Shown here piece after piece: positions 1-5,662 of a DNA stretch of 9,088 nucleotides. Positions within the stretch are counted from its first letter, which is position 1. Every line of letters begins with the position of its first letter. A model generated the notes under the pieces. The model had not been told where the DNA came from, ran no database searches, and saw only the letters and a list, made by a program, of their open reading frames with translations. This stretch comes from Arenicella sp. (lineage in GTDB: Bacteria > Pseudomonadota > Gammaproteobacteria > Arenicellales > Arenicellaceae). The stretch lies in assembly GCA_023299895.1 (NCBI GenBank), contig JALZWI010000127.1:1-9088 (forward strand), given 5' to 3'. The position numbers and the translations under genes are program-made.

Positions 1-1516
1 TACTATTTTTGGTCGAGTCACTGAGGGGGCAATGCGCCGCGTTGGTCACTCTGTTTTTCAGCACTTACATGACCTTGATCTGGCTTACCACCTAAATCGT
101 CGTACTGGCGGGATTTCGCGTGACATAGAGCGTGGCGTTAATGGCATTAGTTTTTTGATGCGTTTTATGGTGTTCAATATTGTCCCAACTTTTCTCGAAA
201 TAGGCTTAGTAATTGGTTTATTGGTTTGGAATTATTCAGTTTGGTTTGCTCTGATTGTATTCGTATCGGTGCTGGCTTACATTAGTTTTTCTATCTTCGC
301 AACGGAATGGCGTACGAGATATGTGCGACAAATGAATAAAGCTGAATCCAAGAGTAGTACTCGTTCTGTGGATAGTTTATTGAATTTTGAAACCGTCAAA
401 TACTTTAACAATGAAGCCTATGAAGCTGACCGGTATGACGAAGATCTTGCCGAATGGGAGACCGCCCGACGACGTAACCGTCTGACTATGTTTGGTTTGA
501 ACGGTGGTCAAGCATTGATTATTGCCGCATCAGTAACTGCCGCGATGATATTGGCAGCCTATCAAGTTCAAAAAGGCGCTATGACCATTGGTGATTTTGT
601 ATTGATCAATGCATTGATGATGCAGGTGTTTATGCCGCTTAATTTTCTTGGTTTTGTGTATCGAGAAATGAAAGGCTCAATGGCTAATATTGATGCCATG
701 TTTGCCTTACTCAAAGTCAAATCAAAAATTCAAGATGTGACTGATGCAGCGGATTTAAAAGTAGCAGAAGGTGAAATTGAATTTCGTAATGTGGCTTTCG
801 GCTACCAGCCAGAACGACAAATTTTAAGAGACGTCAGTTTTACTGTTGGACCAAAACAAAAACTTGCGATTGTTGGTAGCAGTGGCTCGGGTAAGTCGAC
901 CATAATGAAATTACTGTTTCGATTTTATGATGTGGGTGCAGGTCAGATTATCATTGATGGTCAAAACATCGCCGAAGTCTCGCAATACTCTTTACGCAAG
1001 CACATTAGTATCGTGCCGCAAGACACTGTGCTATTTAATACCAGTATCTTTGACAATATTCATTATGGTGATGTTAATGCAAGTGAGGAAGAGGTTTGGC
1101 AGGCAATACGCATGGCTTACCTTGATGACTTTATTGAAAAGCTACCAGAGGGTGAAAATACCCTAGTTGGTGAGCGAGGTTTGAAATTATCTGGCGGTGA
1201 AAAGCAACGAGTTGCAATTGCTCGAGCAATTTTAAAGAAGCCTGTTGTCATGGTGTTTGATGAGGCTACTTCATCACTTGATAGCCAAGCCGAGCGTCAT
1301 ATTTTGCAGGCCATGGAAAGTGTTCGTGGTAATTACACCAGTGTGGTAATCGCGCATCGTTTATCAACCGTGATTGATGCCGATAAAATTATTGTGCTTG
1401 ATCAAGGTGAAATAGTAGAACATGGAACGCATAACGACTTATTAAAAGAAGGCGGTCTATACGCTAAACTTTGGCAATTACAAGATAGATCGTATCAAAC
1501 TTTAGATCGTTTCTAA
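1..1516 (+). CDS. Atm1/ABCB7-type ABC exporter, permease plus ATPase (5' end outside window)
   Basis: This is a half-transporter with a membrane domain followed by an ATPase domain. It is expected to act as a homodimer in the inner membrane and to export glutathione-linked or metal/sulfur compounds. The frame is open from base 2, and residues before the first ATG at 32 (TIFGRVTEGA) already match the family, so the true start lies upstream; about 504 of roughly 600 residues are visible. In the membrane domain, the stretch around 390-515 (SLLNFETVKYFNNE, then NGGQ at 500-511) is typical of the Atm1 branch, where the N and Q line the glutathione pocket. ATPase motifs are Walker A GSSGSGKST (875-901), signature LSGGE (1187-1201), Walker B ending VFDEA (near 1253-1267) and the H-loop His (1355-1357). 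All catalytic residues are present. Family is confident; substrate is inferred from the family only. It ends at TAA, and no clear terminator follows. Confidence 0.93.
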   Translation, partial: TIFGRVTEGAMRRVGHSVFQHLHDLDLAYHLNRRTGGISRDIERGVNGISFLMRFMVFNIVPTFLEIGLVIGLLVWNYSVWFALIVFVSVLAYISFSIFATEWRTRYVRQMNKAESKSSTRSVDSLLNFETVKYFNNEAYEADRYDEDLAEWETARRRNRLTMFGLNGGQALIIAASVTAAMILAAYQVQKGAMTIGDFVLINALMMQVFMPLNFLGFVYREMKGSMANIDAMFALLKVKSKIQDVTDAADLKVAEGEIEFRNVAFGYQPERQILRDVSFTVGPKQKLAIVGSSGSGKSTIMKLLFRFYDVGAGQIIIDGQNIAEVSQYSLRKHISIVPQDTVLFNTSIFDNIHYGDVNASEEEVWQAIRMAYLDDFIEKLPEGENTLVGERGLKLSGGEKQRVAIARAILKKPVVMVFDEATSSLDSQAERHILQAMESVRGNYTSVVIAHRLSTVIDADKIIVLDQGEIVEHGTHNDLLKEGGLYAKLWQLQDRSYQTLDRF

Positions 1517-1564
1517 TCGTGATGATTTAGCTTTGCGCAAAAATATAACTCTAAAGTCATAAAA

Positions 1565-2266
1565 ATGAATATTAGGGAAGATATTCAAGTCTTACGAAGG
1601 CTGGCGATATTGCTAGTGTCTTGCATCACTCCCGATTGTTGCCAATCAAAGGAGAGTATTTAGGAGTGGATTTTTTTTGTTATTTCTGGCTTTGTTATAA
1701 CATCATTTATCGTTAGGGAACTTCAGAAAAATAAATTTAACCTGTTTACATTTTATTCTCGGCGATTATGGCGTCTGTTACCAGTGGCTTATGTGGTTTT
1801 CGCAATCACTCTAATTTTAAGTATAAAGTTATCAACCGAGATAGAGGCACAACTCATAGGGGCAGTAAGTTTTACAGCTAACTTGGTTTTGTTAAATCAA
1901 ACCGGGTATTTTGAGTAGGCGGCTGAGCTAAAATTACAGCTTCATACGTGGTCGCTATCTCTAGAGGAGCAGTGCTATCTATTGCTGCCACTGTTTCTTG
2001 TTTTTTGTAAAAAAGATGCACAAACCTTTTTCAATGCATCAATATAGGTAAAGAGTTTTATGGATGCTTTAAGCGATAGCGCGAAAGCGCCCATTTATTT
2101 AATTGAAAATATTTTATGTGACGAGGATCTTTGTCATACTGAAGTGGGTGGCACTATTTTGTATAGCGATGCAGCCCATTTATCTATTGAGGATTCTGTC
2201 ATAATATTTGAAGAGTTCGATATAGCTTCAGTAATACTTGGATTAGCTCGTTTGAATATTGATTAG
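1565..2266 (+). pseudogene. Decayed OafA-like acyltransferase (acyltransferase 3 + SGNH), internally deleted
   Basis: This is a remnant of a membrane O-acyltransferase that would have modified a surface polysaccharide. From ATG 1565 the frame gives the family start (IQVLRRLAILLV), then breaks near 1618-1620. The next stretch, read two bases on, is LHHSRLLPIKGEYLGVDFF, which contains the conserved His. A run of eight T (1671-1678) returns to the first frame with FVISGFVITS and FYSRRLWRLLPVAYVV, then HTWSLSLEEQCYLLLPLFL. So there is one missing and one extra base, compensating each other. In-frame TAG codons lie at 1661, 1916 (where the family has a residue before AAELK) and 2045. After about 2015 the remaining membrane helices and most of the SGNH domain are absent. 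The final block (2060-2266) survives, with Asp 2168-2170 and His 2177-2179 of the SGNH DxxH motif. About 700 bp remain of an expected 1.9 kb or so. It cannot be functional. The 68-codon ORF at 2060 is only this tail. Confidence 0.88.
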
Positions 2267-2276
2267 AAATTACTCT

Positions 2277-2343
2277 GAAATCAGGATTGGAGAATTTTTC
2301 ATGATAGGTATACTTCGATATTGTTAATGCCAAGCCTGATTTC
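2277..2343 (+). promoter_or_regulatory. Inverted repeat with eight-codon ORF in front of pyrD
   Basis: The arms 2277-2290 and 2330-2343 are complementary at 13 of 14 positions and enclose 39 bases. The right arm ends eight bases before the pyrD ATG. Inside, GGAG (2289-2292) stands eight bases before ATG 2301, which opens a very short ORF (MIGILRYC, stop TAA 2325-2327). It could be a leader structure controlling pyrD translation, an operator dyad, or, less likely, a terminator, since no T-run follows. E. coli pyrD is known to be controlled by a leader hairpin; whether this one works similarly is inference. Confidence 0.4.
2287..2314 (+). promoter_or_regulatory. Possible pyrD promoter
   Basis: TTGGAG (2287-2292), a 16-base spacer and TATACT (2309-2314) form a sigma70-like promoter with a strong -10 and a weak -35. 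Predicted transcription start is near 2321, giving a leader of about 30 bases. If this is the main promoter, the left arm of the inverted repeat at 2277 is not in the mRNA and the repeat would act at DNA level instead. Confidence 0.35.
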
Positions 2344-2351
2344 TTTAAAAT

Positions 2352-3437
2352 ATGTATTCACTATTCAAACCAATTGTTTTTTCGCTTGATCCGGAACGTG
2401 CGCATGATCTGACTCTAGCAAACTTAGGGTTTATTTCGAGGCAACGATTTTTGGCTTCTATGCTCGCACAATTTTATGGTAACGGTGTTCCCGAACTACC
2501 TGTTAGCTGTATGGGCTTAAATTTTAATCACCCAATTGGTTTAGCGGCAGGGCTGGATAAAGAAGCACGCGCTTATGCTGCGTTTTCTGCGCTTGGTTTT
2601 AGTGGAGTGGAGATGGGTACAGTGACGCCTTTGCCTCAGCTAGGTAATGATAAACCACGGATGTTTCGCTTAGTTGAAGATCAAGCAATTATTAATCGTA
2701 TGGGATTTAATAGCGGCGGGGTTGACCAATTTTTAGTTAATCTAAAAGCAAATATTGAGAGTTCAGCTGTTGCAGGAATCAATATTGGTAAAAATGCGAT
2801 AACACCGATTGAAGATGCACATTTCGATTATGTCTCTGCTCTGCAGCGCGTCTATAGCTCAGCAGACTATGTCACGGTTAACATTTCATCACCAAACACT
2901 AAGTCTCTACGTGACTTACAGAATGAAAGTGTTCTTGATCAGTTATTGTTAAAAATAAAAATAGCTCATGCTAAATGTGCCAAAGTGCACAAAAAACATG
3001 TACCTATTGCCTTAAAAGTAGCACCAGATCTAAGCTCTGATGAAGTTGAAGTGATCTCAGAGTTGTTGATAGCTCACCAGTTTGATGCGCTGATCGCGAC
3101 CAATACAACTGTCAGTAGACCTGACTCATTGCAAAGTGAACATGCGCAAGAAGAAGGAGGGTTGAGCGGCTCGCCTATTAAGGATCTATCGACACAATGC
3201 ATCAAAGAATTTTATCGTCACCTAAAGGGTCGCATCCAAATTATTGGTGTAGGTGGCATAAAGGATGCCGACGATGCTTGGGAGAAATTACTGGCTGGCG
3301 CGGACTATTTACAGGTATATAGTTTGTTTATTTATCAGGGGCCAGCGATGATCAAAGCCATTGTCACAGGCCTACAAGACAAGGTGCGAGAACATGGCTT
3401 TAATGACCTCAGCGCCGCACTGCAAGCACTGAGGTAG
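2352..3437 (+). CDS. pyrD: Dihydroorotate dehydrogenase (quinone), class 2
   Basis: PyrD oxidises dihydroorotate to orotate in pyrimidine synthesis, passing electrons through FMN to membrane quinone. The 361-residue product aligns along its whole length with class 2 enzymes (E. coli 336). It has the N-terminal membrane/quinone helix region (1-45, with LDPERAH), the FMN site GLAAGLDK (63-70), NRMGFN (115-120), GINIGKN (142-148), the catalytic Ser in NISSPNT (S180), ALKVAPDL (220-227), ATNTT (249-253) and the phosphate-binding GVGGI (299-303). The serine base marks class 2; class 1 enzymes use cysteine. The start at 2352 matches the E. coli N-terminus (MY..F), but no Shine-Dalgarno sequence is visible just upstream. 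Near the C-terminus, YSLFIYQGP has Leu where E. coli has Gly. It appears to be a single-gene unit between a pseudogene and a convergent gene. Confidence 0.97.
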   Translation: MYSLFKPIVFSLDPERAHDLTLANLGFISRQRFLASMLAQFYGNGVPELPVSCMGLNFNHPIGLAAGLDKEARAYAAFSALGFSGVEMGTVTPLPQLGNDKPRMFRLVEDQAIINRMGFNSGGVDQFLVNLKANIESSAVAGINIGKNAITPIEDAHFDYVSALQRVYSSADYVTVNISSPNTKSLRDLQNESVLDQLLLKIKIAHAKCAKVHKKHVPIALKVAPDLSSDEVEVISELLIAHQFDALIATNTTVSRPDSLQSEHAQEEGGLSGSPIKDLSTQCIKEFYRHLKGRIQIIGVGGIKDADDAWEKLLAGADYLQVYSLFIYQGPAMIKAIVTGLQDKVREHGFNDLSAALQALR

Positions 3438-3454
3438 CTATTTAAAAGTTAAAT

Positions 3455-4243
3455 TTATTGCCCTATTTGTAGTTTTCCGCCCATGCCTAAGCCCCCTTCA
3501 ACTGTTTGGGCGCGATAGTTACGCAGAGCACGTACCATGTGATTGTAAGAATCTGCAAAAGCAGCAGCGATAACTTTGCCTGCTGGAGTGTCAGTGTAAG
3601 CGCCAAGTGATCCGCCTGCACTTCGACCTAAAACACCTAGCCCAGCGTCGAAATCAAATTTTTGAGCACTACCAGTCGCAGCTGCAACTTGAACGCTAGA
3701 ACGGTTATCAACCAACAGAAGCGTCGTTGAAGCTTCTTTTTTATTTAGACTACCAACAGCATTCGCAAGGGTGCTGTTTTTAGATCGTAGAAAACCACCA
3801 AGAGCTCCGCCGATACCACCTGTTTTATCCGCAAACAAAACGCTTGGGCTTATAGTGTAATCAGCCGCAACTATTTGTCCTTGGCCAAAACCACTATTGT
3901 CACGTAACTCTCCTGAATCCTCAAGGTCGCGTTCGCCCAATACGTTGCGCAGTGCTTTTCCGCGCTCAACGACAACGAAACAATTAGATTGTTGCACCAT
4001 CAATCTGATTAATGGTTCAGTACTACCAAGGTCAGGATAACGAGAGTAATAACTACGATACCAATCATCTTGTTGGTTTTCATAAACGGCAAGAGTACCC
4101 AGAGTTTCAGGGCAATATTCTAAATCAGGATTGGCCCCTTGTGAGCTGGCACCCGCTGCTGAGCCAGATTGAGAATACGAATTTGAGCTAATCATCATTA
4201 TCAGCACGGCTATAATCACTTGTTTTTTATCTATAAAGTGCAT
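3455..4243 (-). CDS. Exported CsgG/HfaB-family protein
   Basis: The product is 262 residues. Residues 1-24 look like a type I signal peptide: KK near the start, a hydrophobic core VIIAVLIMMI, then SNSYS|QS as a likely cleavage site. The CsgG-family core is visible: LGTLAVYE (48-55), LIRLMVQQSNCFVVVERG (78-95), ALRNVLGERDL and the following AADYTISPSV strand, then TTLLLVDNRSSVQVAAATGSA. CsgG itself is an outer-membrane lipoprotein pore for curli secretion, but there is no Cys at the signal cleavage site here, so this member is probably soluble or outer-membrane associated without a lipid anchor. C44 and C88 are the two early cysteines and could form a disulfide. Gly-rich stretches occur mid-protein and at the C-terminus. 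AAGGA lies seven bases before the ATG. No curli genes are adjacent, so its role is unknown. Family is fairly sure; function is not. Confidence 0.8.
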   Translation of the reverse strand: MHFIDKKQVIIAVLIMMISSNSYSQSGSAAGASSQGANPDLEYCPETLGTLAVYENQQDDWYRSYYSRYPDLGSTEPLIRLMVQQSNCFVVVERGKALRNVLGERDLEDSGELRDNSGFGQGQIVAADYTISPSVLFADKTGGIGGALGGFLRSKNSTLANAVGSLNKKEASTTLLLVDNRSSVQVAAATGSAQKFDFDAGLGVLGRSAGGSLGAYTDTPAGKVIAAAFADSYNHMVRALRNYRAQTVEGGLGMGGKLQIGQ

Positions 4244-4278
4244 GACAATATCCTTTTAGTTTAATTTTCATTGATATC

Positions 4279-4307
4279 ATCATAAATCTAATGTTTTCTC
4301 ATGGCAA
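4279..4307 (-). promoter_or_regulatory. Sigma70-type promoter of the CsgG-family gene
   Basis: Read on the minus strand, TTGCCA (4307-4302), a 17-base spacer and TATGAT (4284-4279) each match the consensus at five of six positions. The predicted start is near 4272, about 28 bases before the ATG, leaving room for the AAGGA ribosome site. The gene is therefore expressed separately from rnpB, which points the other way. Confidence 0.6.
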
Positions 4308-4358
4308 ATCAAATTCTTTTGATAAAGAGAGAGTTAGCCGCGGTTGATCCAGTCTGGC

Positions 4359-4387
4359 TTGTGTAGTTGCTCGCTTATAAGTAGACT
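4359..4387 (+). promoter_or_regulatory. Possible rnpB promoter
   Basis: TTGTGT (4359-4364), 17 bases and TAGACT (4382-4387) would start transcription at about 4394, the predicted 5' end of the RNase P RNA, but both hexamers are weak. A better -10 is TATAAG (4376-4381), which lacks a good -35 at normal spacing. A promoter must lie here because the upstream gene is divergent; which elements are used is uncertain. Confidence 0.35.
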
Positions 4388-4392
4388 ATGCC

Positions 4393-4810
4393 TGAGTCAA
4401 CTGGGCAGTCGCCGTTTATGTTCGCATAAAGGGAGGAAAGTCCGGGCTCCATAGGGCAGAGTGCCAGATAACATCTGGGCGGCGTAAGCCGACGGCCAGT
4501 GCAACAGAAAGATACCGCTTCCTTTTTACTTAAGTGACGCTGTCGACCGAATTTAGTTAGGGTTTTGTACCCGCTAGACCTTGGCTGGCTTGTTGTTTAG
4601 GTTGGGATGTAAGGGTGAAATGGTGCGGTAAGAGCGCACCGCGTGATTGGTAACATGAGCGGCAAGGTAAACCCCACTCGGAGCAAGATCAAATAGGAGT
4701 CCTTATGGCGCGGCCCGCGTTGGACTCGGGTAGATTGCTTGAGGTAAGTAGCAATGCTTGCCCTAGATGAATGACTGTCCAAGACAGAACCCGGCTTACA
4801 GGTTGGCTCA
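4393..4810 (+). ncRNA. rnpB: RNase P RNA, bacterial class A
   Basis: This is the catalytic RNA of RNase P, which removes 5' leaders from pre-tRNAs. Conserved blocks match E. coli M1 RNA: GAGGAAAGTCCGGGCTCC (from 4433), GTGCAACAGAAAG (from 4499), AGGGTGAAA (4612-4620) followed by GGTGCGGTAAGAGCGCACC, GGGTAG (4728-4733, the loop that pairs with the tRNA CCA end) and ACAGAACCCGGCTTA (4784-4798), whose 3' half forms the P4 pseudoknot with the first block. Ends are set by helix P1: GAGTCAAC 4394-4401 pairs with GTTGGCTC 4802-4809. P3 is a simple TTTATG-TTCG-CATAAA hairpin (4415-4430). Total length is about 418 against 377 in E. coli. The excess lies mainly in the P12 arm (about 4512-4608), where an extra hairpin tip GGGT/ACCC (4560-4572) is flanked by TTTAG/CTAGA pairing. 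The minus-strand ORF across 4597-4782 is not a gene. Confidence 0.98.
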
Positions 4811-4822
4811 TTTTTCGTATAA

Positions 4823-4897
4823 TTTAGCAGTACTGCTTTTATGGCATCAGTGATTATTAGTTTTTGTCATAAAAGTCGTATTGCTAAGATTTTTTTT
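4823..4897 (+). terminator. Long-stem intrinsic terminator after rnpB
   Basis: The left arm 4823-4846 pairs with the right arm 4865-4888 over 24 positions with one mismatch (4834/4877) and a few G-U pairs, around an 18-base loop. Eight T follow at 4890-4897. The G-U pairs favour the plus-strand RNA, and there is no T-run in the opposite direction. It starts about 12 bases after RNase P helix P1, so the primary transcript would carry a 3' trailer that needs trimming. It also separates rnpB from the dcw operon. Confidence 0.75.
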
Positions 4898-4914
4898 ATA
4901 AAATTAAGTTGATT

Positions 4915-4928
4915 TTGATCTAAATCAG
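4915..4928. promoter_or_regulatory. FNR/ANR-like box
   Basis: TTGAT-CTAA-ATCAG matches nine of the ten fixed positions of the FNR consensus TTGAT-N4-ATCAA. A second TTGAT half-site lies at 4941-4945. The box is about 185 bases upstream of the predicted mraZ transcription start, too far for usual class II activation, and no strong promoter is placed for it. It may be chance in AT-rich sequence. Confidence 0.25.
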
Positions 4929-4976
4929 CTGAAAAAGCGTTTGATGTTAGTCATTTAAAACATTATTTTGCGTATT

Positions 4977-5001
4977 TTAGTTAAAGTAACACATTAACTA
5001 A
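4977..5001. repeat. Perfect 8-bp dyad in the mraZ upstream region
   Basis: TTAGTTAA (4977-4984) and TTAACTAA (4994-5001) are perfect inverted repeats with nine bases between, the layout of a dimeric regulator site. It lies about 105-130 bases before the predicted dcw promoter start. No known regulator is recognised and the AT-rich context weakens the case. Confidence 0.3.
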
Positions 5002-5010
5002 TCACATTAA
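4990..5010. repeat. Direct repeat of CACATTAA at 13-bp spacing
   Basis: CACATTAA occurs at 4990-4997 and 5003-5010. The first copy overlaps the right arm of the dyad at 4977-5001. No function is assigned. Confidence 0.3.
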
Positions 5011-5071
5011 GTGACCAATCAATAGTGCGCTAACCCACTGAAAGAAAAAGGTTTTCTTGTTCAATTACCGC

Positions 5072-5100
5072 TTGACTCTACTGCTTAAGTCATGGATAGT
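5072..5100 (+). promoter_or_regulatory. dcw operon promoter (Pmra)
   Basis: TTGACT (5072-5077, five of six matches) and GATAGT (5095-5100, four of six) are separated by 17 bases. Predicted start is near 5107, giving a leader of about 90 bases to mraZ. The first GTGG repeat of the MraZ operator overlaps the -10, as expected for repression. A weaker second candidate, TTGAAA (5133-5138) with TTTACT (5157-5162), lies just after the repeats. Confidence 0.65.
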
Positions 5101-5132
5101 GGCAAATTGTGGGTAAAAGTGGAAAAAAGTGG
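5099..5132 (+). promoter_or_regulatory. MraZ operator: four GTGG repeats at 10-bp period
   Basis: GTGG occurs at 5099, 5109, 5119 and 5129, exactly one helical turn apart, with AT-rich spacers of six bases. E. coli MraZ binds TGGGN repeats with the same 10-bp period upstream of mraZ, and the mollicute MraZ site is of the type AAAGTG(T/G)N3. Repeats three and four here (AAAAGTGG) resemble that form. The array covers the -10 end and the transcription start of the predicted promoter, so autorepression by MraZ is the likely role. Confidence 0.8.
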
Positions 5133-5196
5133 TTGAAAAGTATTCTTTTTAAATCTTTTACTAATAATAAAATCAATTTGTGGATAAAAGAACGCA

Positions 5197-5652
5197 GTGG
5201 CAAGAGGTAGTAATAATATAAGTTTGGATGTAAAAGGTCGGGTGGCAATCCCGACTAAGTATCGTGCTGACTTATTGGGCGCATCTGAAGGGAAAATGGT
5301 GGCTACCATTAGTCCGAATGATCGCTGTCTATGGCTTTACACGTTAGATGCTTGGGAGGCCGTGGAAAGTAAATTGATCTCGCTGCCTACATTGAATGCT
5401 CAGGCTCGTAAATTGAAACGCATGTTAATTGGTCATGCTGATGACTGTGATATGGATTCCAGTGGTCGAATCCTTTTGCCGGCACCATTGCGTGAATTCG
5501 CGATGCTGGATAAAAAGGCCGTTTTGGTGGGGCAAGGGGATAAATTTGAGATATGGGATGAAGCGCAATGGGATGCTCATCGTAACTCAATTCTATCTGA
5601 AGAGCTTGATGAGTCGGCACTGCCGGCTGAGCTCGAATCACTCTCGTTTTAG
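5197..5652 (+). CDS. mraZ: Transcriptional regulator MraZ
   Basis: MraZ is a DNA-binding ring-forming protein with AbrB-like folds that regulates its own dcw operon. The product has 151 residues (E. coli 152) and shows the two tandem MraZ repeats, each with the DxxxR motif: D11-R15 in LDVKGRVAIP and D87-R91 in MDSSGRILLP. The C-terminal tail is acidic. The start is GTG at 5197, chosen because family members begin with M-x-R-G followed by a short stretch before LDxKGR, and no alternative start lies close upstream. The ribosome site is weak (AAAGAA-type purines before GTG). It is the first gene of the operon, about 90 bases after the predicted transcription start, and its own binding sites lie in that promoter. 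rsmH follows after ten bases. Confidence 0.96.
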   Translation: MARGSNNISLDVKGRVAIPTKYRADLLGASEGKMVATISPNDRCLWLYTLDAWEAVESKLISLPTLNAQARKLKRMLIGHADDCDMDSSGRILLPAPLREFAMLDKKAVLVGQGDKFEIWDEAQWDAHRNSILSEELDESALPAELESLSF

Positions 5653-5662
5653 GGGTTTAACA

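Noticed and set aside
2060..2266. A stand-alone 68-codon gene
   Set aside because: It is in the same frame as the upstream acyltransferase remnant and its LYSDAAHLS motif is the terminal SGNH block of that family, so it is the tail of the pseudogene.
3406..3435. Hairpin at the end of pyrD (ACCTCAG/CTGAGGT) as a terminator
   Set aside because: The stem has only seven pairs, the loop is 16 bases, it lies inside the coding sequence and no T-run follows on either strand.
4597..4782. Minus-strand 61-codon ORF
   Set aside because: It lies wholly inside the RNase P RNA, whose conserved structure explains the sequence.
5042..5058. Short A/T hairpin AAGAAAA/TTTTCTT before the dcw promoter
   Set aside because: Seven A/T-rich pairs with a three-base loop and no T-run; this is probably chance in AT-rich sequence.
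5429..5662. Upstream extension of rsmH from ATG 5429
   Set aside because: It overlaps mraZ almost completely, has no family similarity, and the family N-terminus begins at the TTG 5663 with a good AGGGG site.
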